Source: Wagnerdoeblera sp046292685 (lineage in GTDB: Bacteria; Pseudomonadota; Alphaproteobacteria; Rhodobacterales; Rhodobacteraceae). Taken from it: 19,884 bases of DNA. The position numbers were made by a program, and so were the translations under genes. Every line of letters starts with the position of its first letter. The stretch's first letter is position 1. Positions 6,622 through 14,336 of this stretch are shown here, piece by piece. The stretch is from the NCBI RefSeq assembly GCF_046292685.1, contig NZ_JBKBQM010000055.1, forward strand, positions 1 through 19,884. Reading direction: 5' to 3'. Below the pieces are notes generated by a model that was not told the DNA's origin, ran no database searches, and saw only the letters and a list, made by a program, of their open reading frames with translations.

Positions 6622-8799
6622 ATGTTTCGTTGTCTGGTGCTTCTGTGGTTCGTCCTTGCCGGCGCCGCCCATTCACAGGTGGTAACCGTGCGGGCAGGGC
6701 AGCAGGATGGTGTCTATCGCCTGGTTCTGACCCTTCCCGAGGCGACGGGTTGGGAACTGGGGCGCACAGGCGACGGCTACGGATTTCGCGTGCCTTTTGC
6801 CGATTGGCGCTACGATCTTTCGACCGTGTTCGACGCCATACCGCGCGAACGCCTTGCCGCGCTATGGGTCGATCCCTACAGCGGGACCTTGCGCCTGGCG
6901 CCCGGATGCGACTGTCATTTGCTTGCCACCGCCTTCCGACCGGGCGTCGTGATCCTGGACATTCTCGACGGTCCGCCGCCGTCGGCTTCGCCATTCGAGC
7001 TTGAGCTCGCGGATGCCGGAAGGCCCTTGCCGCCCCTGGTGGTGCGCAAGACTCTGCGCCCGAAGGCCAGGCCTGCCGGGCTCGCCCCGGCTGCGGCATC
7101 AGCGTCGGTCTCCCCGGTTGTGGAACCTGCAAGGGCCCGCCCTCCATTGCCTCCGATTGTGGTGCCCCAACCCGATCCGCGTGCCAGCCAGCTACGCGAC
7201 CGTTTGCTGATGGATCTGTCTCGCAGCATCGCTGCCGGCGCGGTTCAGCCCGCTGCCAAGGGCTCCAGCGTGATTGCGGAGCCAAGGGTCGATCCCTCGC
7301 CACCAGCACCGCCAGAAACCGTGAAGCCCAATCAGATGGAAATCCGGCAAGCTGGCGCGCCCTCTGGCGTCACCACCACGGCAGAAGGCAAAGCCTGTCT
7401 CGGCGACGATCGCCTGGATGTGTCGGCCTGGGGCAACGACGGTTCGGCAGCCATCCAGTTTGCCCAGGCGCAGGCAAACCTGCTGGGCGAGTTCGATCGG
7501 CCGGATCGCGACAGGGTAATCGCGCTGACACGCCTGAACCTATTCTTCGGATTTGGCGCCGAGGCGCGCCTCCTGCTGCGGCTCCTGCATCCGGACGACC
7601 CCGATATGCCTTTGCTCGATGCCTTGGGCAAACTGGTTGACGGTGCCACCGAATCAACGGTCTTTCCCGGGATGCAAGGCTGCGACACGGCGGCGGCGAT
7701 GTGGTCTTTCCTCGGGTCGCAAGACGATCCGACGCCCCACGGGGCCAATCGTGACGCCATCGTCCGCAGCTTCTCTGCATTGCCACTGCATCTGCGCCGG
7801 CACCTTGGGATCAGGTTGTCGGATCGGTTCCTCGAAAGCGGAGACCGCGACGGGGCGCGCGCAATTCGAGATGCGATCGACCGGGCGACCGGCCCGCATG
7901 GCAGCGGCCTTGTCCTGATCGATGCCGGGCTCGACTTCGCAGAGGGCCGCGCCGAAATCGCCGAACAGAAACTCGGGTCTGTGGTTGCAGACGACGGTGC
8001 GGCGGCGGCACGGGCGCTGGCGATTCTGATCGACAGTCGCTTGCGCCGAGGTGAACTGCCGGATCCGGCCCAGGTCCTGGCGTTGGAAGCCATGTACCGG
8101 GAGCATCGCACGACGGCCGAGGGGCCGTTGTTGCGCCGGATTCTGGCCAAGGGGCAGGTGGTGACTGGAGAGGCAGATCGGGCCTTCCGCGAACTGGCGC
8201 ATGATGACCCCGATCTTCAAGCCGTGCTCTGGCCCTTGCTGGCCGAACACGGCGAGGCGATCAAGCTCGCCGAGCTCGCGCTGGACCCTGCGATCGCGCA
8301 CCCGACAACCTTGCCGGACGACGCGCGACTGTCGGTTGCACACCGCTTGCAGCAAATCGGCTTCACCGAAGGCGCCAGGCAATGGGCACAGGGCTTGCAA
8401 TCCGCCGAAGCCGCGATGCTGAATGCCGCGATCGCGCTTGATTTGCGCGATGGCCGCGAAGCACTTCGGCATGTTGCTGGCCTCGAAAGCGCAGACGCAC
8501 ACGCCATCCGTGCAAGAGCACTGGCGTTGATCGGCGATTATCCCGGCGCCTCGCTCGCCTGGGAGAGCGCGGGCGCCAAAGACCTGGCAGAGCGTGCGCG
8601 CCTTCTTGCGCAGGATTGGGACGCGCTGGGATCCGCCGCGGATGCAGAGCTGCAGACCGTTATCGGCCGTCGCGCGGCCACCCCGTTTGCAGAAGACGAG
8701 GGACCGCTTGCGCGGAGCCGGACATTGCTGACCAACAGCGAGGCCACCCGCGCCGAAATCGACGCATTGCTGCGCAAGCGCCAGCTATCCGGCATCTGA
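6622..8799 (+). CDS. Large secreted helical-repeat protein downstream of motA, function unknown
   Basis: I do not recognise a named family. The 725-residue protein starts directly after the motA stop. It has a signal peptide (about 1-18, LVLLWFVLAGAAHS). A beta-rich N-terminal domain follows (about 20-116, VYRLVLTLPEATGWELG and GVVILDIL), similar in style to AMIN-type wall-associated domains, with a CDC motif at 96-98. Next is a Pro/Ala-rich linker (about 117-250). From about 270 onward the sequence is almost all alpha-helical, with TPR/Sel1-like alternation such as AEIAEQKLGSVVADDGAAAA and ARALALIGDYPGASLAWE. Two further cysteines (259, 354) could form a disulfide. Being periplasmic, next to motA and in the same operon as motE, it may be a stator accessory protein comparable in position to rhizobial MotC. 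That is inference. Confidence 0.9.
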   Translation: MFRCLVLLWFVLAGAAHSQVVTVRAGQQDGVYRLVLTLPEATGWELGRTGDGYGFRVPFADWRYDLSTVFDAIPRERLAALWVDPYSGTLRLAPGCDCHLLATAFRPGVVILDILDGPPPSASPFELELADAGRPLPPLVVRKTLRPKARPAGLAPAAASASVSPVVEPARARPPLPPIVVPQPDPRASQLRDRLLMDLSRSIAAGAVQPAAKGSSVIAEPRVDPSPPAPPETVKPNQMEIRQAGAPSGVTTTAEGKACLGDDRLDVSAWGNDGSAAIQFAQAQANLLGEFDRPDRDRVIALTRLNLFFGFGAEARLLLRLLHPDDPDMPLLDALGKLVDGATESTVFPGMQGCDTAAAMWSFLGSQDDPTPHGANRDAIVRSFSALPLHLRRHLGIRLSDRFLESGDRDGARAIRDAIDRATGPHGSGLVLIDAGLDFAEGRAEIAEQKLGSVVADDGAAAARALAILIDSRLRRGELPDPAQVLALEAMYREHRTTAEGPLLRRILAKGQVVTGEADRAFRELAHDDPDLQAVLWPLLAEHGEAIKLAELALDPAIAHPTTLPDDARLSVAHRLQQIGFTEGARQWAQGLQSAEAAMLNAAIALDLRDGREALRHVAGLESADAHAIRARALALIGDYPGASLAWESAGAKDLAERARLLAQDWDALGSAADAELQTVIGRRAATPFAEDEGPLARSRTLLTNSEATRAEIDALLRKRQLSGI

Positions 8800-8869
8800 G
8801 GCTAACGGTTTCTCAACCCTTGGCCCCCTAACCTCCAGCGACCAGTATGGTTTCGACGAGGAATCGATT

Positions 8870-9577
8870 GTGCAGAACGCACCGCAAAGGGGCAGTGTCA
8901 AAGCCCTGTCGCTTTCGATCTTGGCCGGCCTTGTCGCTGCGGCCTTTCTGCCGTTGACTGCGGCTGCAGCACCCGAAACCTGCGAAAGCGCCGCAGTCCT
9001 TGCTGCGCGCGAGTACGGCATACCGGTCGACCTGATGCAGGCCATTGCACTTGCCGAGTCGGGTCGGCGCCTCGCCGGCGTTTTGCGCCCCTGGCCGTGG
9101 GCGGTCAACGAAGGTGGCAAGGGGCAGTGGTTCGACAGCCGGCAGACAGCCGAAGCCTATGTGCGCAAGGCGGTCGAATCCGGCACCCGAAACATCGACG
9201 TGGGATGTTTCCAGCTGAACCATCGCTGGCATGGCCACAAGTTCCAATCGATATCGCAGATGTTCGATCCGATGCAGAACGCGCGGTATGCGGCCGCGTT
9301 TCTGGCAGAGCTGTACCGCTCTGAAGGCGACTGGCGGCAGGCCGTCGGTGCCTACCACTCGCGCACAAGGGAAAGGGCGGCCGACTATGCGACGCGCATC
9401 GAAACGCTTCGCGCCGGTCTGCCCGATCTCCCGGCTCAACAGCCCAGGCCCGCCGCACTCAACCGCTTTCCGCTTCTTCAAGCCGGTGGTCGGGGGGCCG
9501 CCGGCTCGTTGGTGCCGACGATCGGTGGCGCAGGCAGGCTTGTTGTCGGCGCCGCAAACCGACTGATCGGGGGGTAA
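8870..9577 (+). CDS. Lytic transglycosylase (SLT domain), probably flagellum-associated
   Basis: The enzyme would cleave peptidoglycan glycan strands so that the rod can pass the wall, a role taken in enterobacteria by the FlgJ muramidase domain. The product is 235 residues. It has a signal peptide ending near LTAAAA (residue 34) and an SLT fold with AIALAESGR, where E63 is the likely catalytic glutamate. A WPWAVN element (75-80), DVGCFQLNHRW (110-120, equivalent to the usual VGLMQIN block) and AVGAYHS complete the domain. About 50 C-terminal residues are low-complexity. It starts at GTG with GAGGA seven bases upstream. The position three bases before flhA and the absence of flgJ support a flagellar role, comparable to SltF of Rhodobacter. 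That equivalence is inferred. Confidence 0.87.
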   Translation: MQNAPQRGSVKALSLSILAGLVAAAFLPLTAAAAPETCESAAVLAAREYGIPVDLMQAIALAESGRRLAGVLRPWPWAVNEGGKGQWFDSRQTAEAYVRKAVESGTRNIDVGCFQLNHRWHGHKFQSISQMFDPMQNARYAAAFLAELYRSEGDWRQAVGAYHSRTRERAADYATRIETLRAGLPDLPAQQPRPAALNRFPLLQAGGRGAAGSLVPTIGGAGRLVVGAANRLIGG

Positions 9578-9580
9578 AGG

Positions 9581-11662
9581 ATGCAGGCGCTGACAGCCGC
9601 CAACCTGTTCCGTCCCACAGTGCTGATGGCGCTGGCGTTGATGACGGTGATCGTGATGATGATCCTGCCTGTTCCGGCCTGGTTGCTGGATACCGGGCTT
9701 GCGGTGTCATTCGCGCTTGCGATCCTGATCTTCACGGTCACGCTTTTCGTCGAACGCCCCCTCGACTTCTCATCGTTTCCGACCATCCTGCTCGGCAGCC
9801 TGATGCTGCGGCTTTCGCTGAACGTCTCCTCGACCAAGCTCATCATCACCGAGGGGCACACCGGCCCGGATGCCGCCGGCGCCGTGATCGAAGGGTTTGC
9901 CAGCTTCATCATGGGCGGGTCGGTGCTGCTGGGCGTGGTGATCTTCTGTGTTCTGCTGATCGTCAACTTCATGGTCATCACCAAGGGTGCCGGACGAATG
10001 GCCGAGGTCGGGGCCCGCTTTGCCCTGGACGGGATGCCGGGCCGACAGATGGCGATCGATGCCGACATGAACGCCGGCGCCATCGGCCACGCCGAGGCCA
10101 AGGCGCGGCGGGAACGCGAGCTTGCGGAAACCAACTTCTTCGGTTCGCTGGACGGCGCTTCGAAGTTCGTCAAGGGCGATGCCGTTGCCGGGCTGCTCAT
10201 CACGCTGCTCAACATTGTGGTGGGGCTCGCGAACGGTGTGATCGGGCATGGCATGCCCATTTCCCAAGCCTTTGAAACTTATGCGATCCTGACGGTTGGC
10301 GATGGCTTGGTCAGCCAGATTCCGGCCGTCATCATTTCGGTGGCGGCGGCGCTGCTGCTTGCGCGCGGAGGGGCGACGGGTGCGGCGGATACCGCGGTGA
10401 TCGACCAGCTGGGCAAGTATCCGGCCGCTCTTGGCACGGTGGCCGCGCTCATGGCGGCCTTTGCCGTTCTGCCCGGCTTGCCGTTCATCCCCTTCATGCT
10501 GGGTGCAGCCTTGCTGGGGGGGGCGGCCTTCTGGCTGACCCGCACCCGGGCCAGACCAACCGCACCCGAAACAACGCAAACCGAAGACCCGGTCAGGGTG
10601 CGCCCCATGGGAGACGTTCTCGACTTCGATGATATCCATGTAGAGTTCGCGTCGGATCTGGTCTCGATGGCGCTGGACCCGGGCACCGGGCTGGACGCGC
10701 GCATCACCTCGATCCGAACCCATATTGCGACGGCATTCGGCATCATCCTGCCGGAAATGCGCCTGACCGACGAGGCAACCTTGCCCCCGGGTCACTACCG
10801 GATCCGGATTCAGGGGGTCGAGGTGGTGCAGGCCCGCCTGCGGCCGGACCGTGCGCTTGTGCTTTTGTCCGATGGCAACGGAACCGTACCCGAGGGCGAA
10901 GATGTGCGCGAGCCGGTCTACGGCGCGCCTGCCCGCTGGATTGCCCCCGCCCGGCAAGAGGAGGCCGCCCTGGCCGGGCTGACGGTCGTGTCCCCCGCCG
11001 AAGTTCTGGCGACGCATCTGCTGGAGGTGCTGAAGGCCAATCTTGCCCGCCTTCTCACGTTGAAGGGTCTGCGCCGCCTGCTCGACGAGTTCACCCAGCT
11101 GTCGGACCCTGTCCGCTCCGAGGCCAACCGGCGGCTTCTGGACGAACTGATCCCCGAAAAGGTTCCGATCGACACGTTGCTGACTGTCATGCGCTTGCTG
11201 CTGGAAGAGCGGGTGTCGGTCCGAAACCTGCCCCTTGTGCTGGAGGCGATCGCAGAGTTGCGCGGGGCGCCACTGGCTCCCGAAGCGATCTGCGAACACG
11301 TGCGGCGGCGGATGGGCTTCCAGCTTGTCGCAGAATTGAAACGTGCCGACGGAACCATTCCGCTGATCCAGCTTGCACCCGAGTGGGAGCAGGCCTTTGC
11401 CCGCTATCAGATCGACGGGGAACGAGGCCTGCAGGACGTTGCGCTGCCGCCGGAGGATTTCAATCGGCTCGCCAATGGCATGGGCACGCAAGTGGCCCGC
11501 GCAGCCGAGGCCGGCCTGCAGCCCGCGCTGGTCACCTCCTCGCTGCGTCGCAGGTTCCTGCGCAGCGTGGCGAGCGCCAGAGGATTGCCGATCGCGGTGC
11601 TTTCCTACGACGAAATCGGTGCCGAGGCGCGCCCCTCGCTGGTCGGCGTGGTGCCTGCATGA
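9581..11662 (+). CDS. flhA: FlhA, flagellar type III export gate protein
   Basis: FlhA forms the nonameric ring of the export gate and couples the proton gradient to export. The protein is 693 residues, the family norm. The N-terminal half has about eight membrane segments (within 14-325). It carries the FHIPEP-family signature RMAEVGARFALDGMPGRQ (139-156) followed by MAIDADMNAG. The essential proton-linked aspartate is present in KFVKGDAVAG (D200). The C-terminal cytoplasmic domain (about 345-693) includes LLTLKGLRRLLDEF and ends in SYDEIGAEARPSLVGVV, the usual conserved tail before FlhA's extreme C-terminus. It is separated by 3 bp from the transglycosylase gene, and its stop overlaps the fliR start as ATGA. 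Confidence 0.98.
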   Translation: MQALTAANLFRPTVLMALALMTVIVMMILPVPAWLLDTGLAVSFALAILIFTVTLFVERPLDFSSFPTILLGSLMLRLSLNVSSTKLIITEGHTGPDAAGAVIEGFASFIMGGSVLLGVVIFCVLLIVNFMVITKGAGRMAEVGARFALDGMPGRQMAIDADMNAGAIGHAEAKARRERELAETNFFGSLDGASKFVKGDAVAGLLITLLNIVVGLANGVIGHGMPISQAFETYAILTVGDGLVSQIPAVIISVAAALLLARGGATGAADTAVIDQLGKYPAALGTVAALMAAFAVLPGLPFIPFMLGAALLGGAAFWLTRTRARPTAPETTQTEDPVRVRPMGDVLDFDDIHVEFASDLVSMALDPGTGLDARITSIRTHIATAFGIILPEMRLTDEATLPPGHYRIRIQGVEVVQARLRPDRALVLLSDGNGTVPEGEDVREPVYGAPARWIAPARQEEAALAGLTVVSPAEVLATHLLEVLKANLARLLTLKGLRRLLDEFTQLSDPVRSEANRRLLDELIPEKVPIDTLLTVMRLLLEERVSVRNLPLVLEAIAELRGAPLAPEAICEHVRRRMGFQLVAELKRADGTIPLIQLAPEWEQAFARYQIDGERGLQDVALPPEDFNRLANGMGTQVARAAEAGLQPALVTSSLRRRFLRSVASARGLPIAVLSYDEIGAEARPSLVGVVPA

Positions 11663-12426
11663 CCGGGTTGGAGCAACTGCTCGTCTGGATCGAAGGCGAT
11701 GGCTTGCGGCTGTTCTGGTCGGCCTTCCTCGCTTTTGTGCGCGTCGGCGCAGTCATGGCCTTGCTTCCGGCCTTTGGCGAACAAAGCCTTTCCGTCAGGT
11801 TTCGTCTGGGCGCGGCGCTGGCGCTGACCCTGGCGGTTGCCCCTGCCGTGACCAGCCCGGTGCAGATCACCGCGTTTGCGATTCTGGCAGAAGCCGTTGT
11901 CGGATTGATGCTGGGGGCCGGTTTCCGGCTGTTCATCCTTGCCTTGCAGACCGCCGGCGCGATGGCGGCGCAGGCGACATCGCTGTCACAACTGTTTGCA
12001 GGGGCGGGGGCCGAACCTCAGCCAGCGATTTCCAACCTTCTGTCCCTCGCAGCACTTGCCCTAGCCTTTTCGACGGGATTGCATGTGCAGGCCGCCCGGG
12101 CCTTGATCGTTTCCTACGATCTGCTGCCCCAAGGTCGGTTTCCCGAAGCGGGCGATGTTCTGACCTGGGGGTTGGCGCAGGTCGCACGGTCGTTTTCGCT
12201 GGCGTTCTCCCTGGCGGCACCTTTTGTGATTGGCGGCCTTCTGTACAACGTTGCGCTTGGCGCGATCAACAAGGCCTTGCCGGCCTTGATGGTCGCCTTC
12301 ATCGGCGCACCGGCGCTGACCCTCGGAGGGCTTGTTCTTCTCGCGATTGCGGCACCGCTGATGCTGCAGATCTGGCTCTCGGCCTGGCAACTGTGGCTGG
12401 TCGATCCTTTCGCGTTGCCACGTTAG
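11659..12426 (+). CDS. fliR: FliR, flagellar type III export gate protein
   Basis: FliR completes the FliP5-FliQ4-FliR1 core of the export gate. The product is 255 residues and strongly hydrophobic throughout, with about six membrane stretches. It opens MTGLEQLLVWIEGDGLRLFW and contains LAFVRVGAVMALLPAFGEQ, then the GFRLFILALQTAGAMAAQ and LFAGAGAEPQPAISNLLSL stretch typical of FliR (usual pattern E...G...GM..A). The start is ATG 11659, overlapping the flhA stop. The same frame is open far upstream inside flhA, but a start there would add non-membrane, flhA-shadow sequence. The order flhA-fliR-flhB is common in alphaproteobacteria. Confidence 0.96.
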   Translation: MTGLEQLLVWIEGDGLRLFWSAFLAFVRVGAVMALLPAFGEQSLSVRFRLGAALALTLAVAPAVTSPVQITAFAILAEAVVGLMLGAGFRLFILALQTAGAMAAQATSLSQLFAGAGAEPQPAISNLLSLAALALAFSTGLHVQAARALIVSYDLLPQGRFPEAGDVLTWGLAQVARSFSLAFSLAAPFVIGGLLYNVALGAINKALPALMVAFIGAPALTLGGLVLLAIAAPLMLQIWLSAWQLWLVDPFALPR

Positions 12427-12435
12427 GCGCAAGGC

Positions 12436-13527
12436 ATGGAGCAAGCGGACGAAGACAAGGAGTTTGCCCCGACCGAGCGGCGCCTTCAGGAAGCCCGGCG
12501 CAAGGGCGAGGTTCCCATCGGGCGCGACCTGCTGGGCGCGGCAGGGTTTTCCGGCCTGGCCCTTGCCGCGCTGGGTTCTCCTGGCGCGACGATCGCTTTT
12601 GGCGAAGCCTTGATGGTGCTGCTGGATCAGGCGGAAACGCTCGCCCCCCTGGTGGTCACGGGGCAATCCGCGTTGCTCGGTGGGCTTGGCGCGGCAATCC
12701 TCGCGAGCCTGCTACCCTTCGTGCTGTTGCCGATGGTCGCGGTCATCGCGGTTCTGCTGGCGCAGCGCGCGCTGGTCTTTGCTCCTGCACGGCTGGAGCC
12801 GAAGATGTCGCGCATCTCGCCGATCCAGGGGGCACGCAACAAGTTCGGCCGAAACGGGCTGTTCGAATTCGGCAAGGGCTTTGTGAAGCTTCTGACGATC
12901 TCGGCGATCCTCGCGGCCTACCTTGGGCAGCGGGTCGAGTGGCTGATCGCGGGCATGGCCCTGGAACCGTCGTTGATCGCGGTCATGCTCGGCCGGTTGT
13001 TGCTCGAATTCATTCTGCTGGTGCTGGTGGTGCAGGTTGTCATCGGTGCCCTGGACCTGCTCTGGCAACGCTTCGAGCACGACCGGCGCCACAGGATGAC
13101 CCGCAAGGAAATGACCGACGAGATGAAGCAATCCGAAGGCGACCCGCATTTCAAGGCGCAACGGCGCCAGCGCGCGATGGAGATTGCCAACAACCGGATG
13201 CTGGCCGATGTACCCAAGGCGGATGTCGTCATCGTCAACCCGACACACTATGCCGTCGCCTTGAAATGGGATCGCGGTTCGCGCGGTGCTCCGGTCTGCG
13301 TGGCAAAGGGCGTTGACGACATTGCCGCAAGCATTCGTTCGGCGGCGATGCAGGCAGGCGTTCCCTTGCGGCGCGATCCGGCCACTGCTCGGGCGCTGTA
13401 CTCCACCGTCGAGATCGGGCAGGCAATCCGACCCGAGCATTATCGCCCCGTCGCGGCGGCAATCAGATTTGCCGAGGCGATGCGCCGCCGGGCCCGGCAG
13501 CGTTCTTCAGGGAGATTGCCCCGATGA
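12436..13527 (+). CDS. flhB: FlhB, export gate and substrate-specificity switch protein
   Basis: FlhB switches export from rod/hook to filament substrates after cleaving itself between Asn and Pro. The protein is 363 residues. The N-terminus reads DKEFAPTERRLQEARRKGEV (residues 7-26), typical of the family. Four membrane segments lie at about 32-60, 83-110, 150-170 and 180-210. The cytoplasmic domain contains the autocleavage motif NPTH at 268-271 in VIVNPTHYAVALKWD. The expected ruler partner FliK is not in the window. It lies 9 bp after fliR, and its stop overlaps the next gene as ATGA. Confidence 0.98.
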   Translation: MEQADEDKEFAPTERRLQEARRKGEVPIGRDLLGAAGFSGLALAALGSPGATIAFGEALMVLLDQAETLAPLVVTGQSALLGGLGAAILASLLPFVLLPMVAVIAVLLAQRALVFAPARLEPKMSRISPIQGARNKFGRNGLFEFGKGFVKLLTISAILAAYLGQRVEWLIAGMALEPSLIAVMLGRLLLEFILLVLVVQVVIGALDLLWQRFEHDRRHRMTRKEMTDEMKQSEGDPHFKAQRRQRAMEIANNRMLADVPKADVVIVNPTHYAVALKWDRGSRGAPVCVAKGVDDIAASIRSAAMQAGVPLRRDPATARALYSTVEIGQAIRPEHYRPVAAAIRFAEAMRRRARQRSSGRLPR

Positions 13528-13856
13528 TGGATAAGCGACTGCGCCGACTTGCCGAGATTGCGGCCATGATCCGGGAGGCGAAGCTTGCAGAACTCTCCCG
13601 CCGTGCCCAGGTCTGCCAGACGCTGCAGGATCGACTGGCCGGTCTGGATGCCAGCGTGCCTGTTGCCGGCGACCTTTCCTTCGCTGCAATCGAATCCGTC
13701 GCACTCCGCCACGAACGCTGGGCGGCGCCTCGTCGGATGATGCTGAACGAACAACTGGCGACGGCACGCGCAGCCAGGATGGCCGCCGAAAGCGAAGCGC
13801 GCGCCGCATTCGGGCGCGCGCTGGTACTGGAGCGGCTGCGGGACAGAGGGCGCTGA
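13524..13856 (+). CDS. Small helical protein after flhB, possible FliJ
   Basis: This 110-residue protein is charged and Arg/Ala-rich, with no signal or membrane segment. It is predicted to be mostly alpha-helical in two long heptad-like stretches (about 4-45, RLAEIAAMIREAKLAELSRR; and about 55-108, NEQLATARAARMAAESEARA). That is the shape of FliJ, the coiled-coil stalk of the FliI ATPase and a chaperone escort, though FliJ is usually nearer 140 residues and next to fliI. No FliJ-specific motif can be identified, so the name is a suggestion. It overlaps flhB by ATGA and has GGGAG eight bases before the start, so expression is likely coupled. It ends 2 bp from the end of the convergent fliL-like gene. 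Confidence 0.8.
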   Translation: MMDKRLRRLAEIAAMIREAKLAELSRRAQVCQTLQDRLAGLDASVPVAGDLSFAAIESVALRHERWAAPRRMMLNEQLATARAARMAAESEARAAFGRALVLERLRDRGR

Positions 13857-13858
13857 CC

Positions 13859-14323
13859 TCAGCTGTCCTGGCGGACGATATCGGTGATGAGCACGTCAGA
13901 AACCTGCTCTCCCAGCACCTTGACGGCTGCCTCCTTCAACGCGCGACGCAGCACGACCAGGTTGGAGGCATCGGTGAAGGTGCCTCGGAAGCCGCCCGTA
14001 TTCGCGTGCTCGAACAGCACGCGCAAGAACTCGTCGCGCAGCTTCGGTTCGCGCGCGTGGACCATTTCGGCCTGGCCCGGGGCAATTTCGAGGCTGAGCG
14101 ACAGAACCACCAGCGCGGCCACGCGCCCGCTTTCCAGCAAGGGCACGACGAACTGGCTGGGAAGCTTGACGAACTCCAGGTTCGCAGGCTTGTCAGAAAC
14201 CGCGGACGTCTCGGGCGGATGAGCCGCCTCGGGCTCCGGCGTGGGGCGCAGCGCCAGGCCGGCCCCGACCCCCGCCCCGGTTCCGATCAGCATCAGCACG
14301 ACTGGCATGATCTTGCGCAGCAT
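13859..14323 (-). CDS. fliL: Second FliL-family basal body protein
   Basis: This is a second FliL-type membrane protein of 154 residues. It has a membrane segment or signal anchor at about 4-25, a Pro-rich linker (28-45) and a periplasmic domain with LEFVKLPSQFVVPLL (49-63) and AALVVLSLSLEI (69-80). It ends with VSDVLITDIVRQDS, in the FliL style. It is the last gene of the flgB operon, 11 bp after flgH, and has a strong GAGGAGG ribosome site of its own. Presumably it acts at the stator/basal body interface like other FliL proteins. What distinguishes it from the FliL at 4252 is unknown. The same symbol is used because family membership is clear, but the two are not recent copies. Confidence 0.88.
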   Translation of the reverse strand: MLRKIMPVVLMLIGTGAGVGAGLALRPTPEPEAAHPPETSAVSDKPANLEFVKLPSQFVVPLLESGRVAALVVLSLSLEIAPGQAEMVHAREPKLRDEFLRVLFEHANTGGFRGTFTDASNLVVLRRALKEAAVKVLGEQVSDVLITDIVRQDS

Positions 14324-14329
14324 GGGCGA

Positions 14330-14336
14330 CCTCCTC
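14330..14336 (-). promoter_or_regulatory. Ribosome binding site of the second fliL-family gene
   Basis: On the minus strand GAGGAGG lies six bases before ATG 14323 and overlaps the flgH stop codon region. It is among the strongest Shine-Dalgarno matches in the window and supports independent, efficient initiation of the last gene of the operon. Confidence 0.7.

Noticed and set aside
9770..11491. 573-aa minus-strand frame antisense to flhA
   Set aside because: Shadow of flhA; Gln/His/Arg-rich, no motif, and FlhA is unambiguous.
11373..13316. 647-aa plus-strand frame overlapping flhA end, fliR and flhB
   Set aside because: Out-of-frame reading of three recognised membrane protein genes; Arg/Gly-rich without domains.
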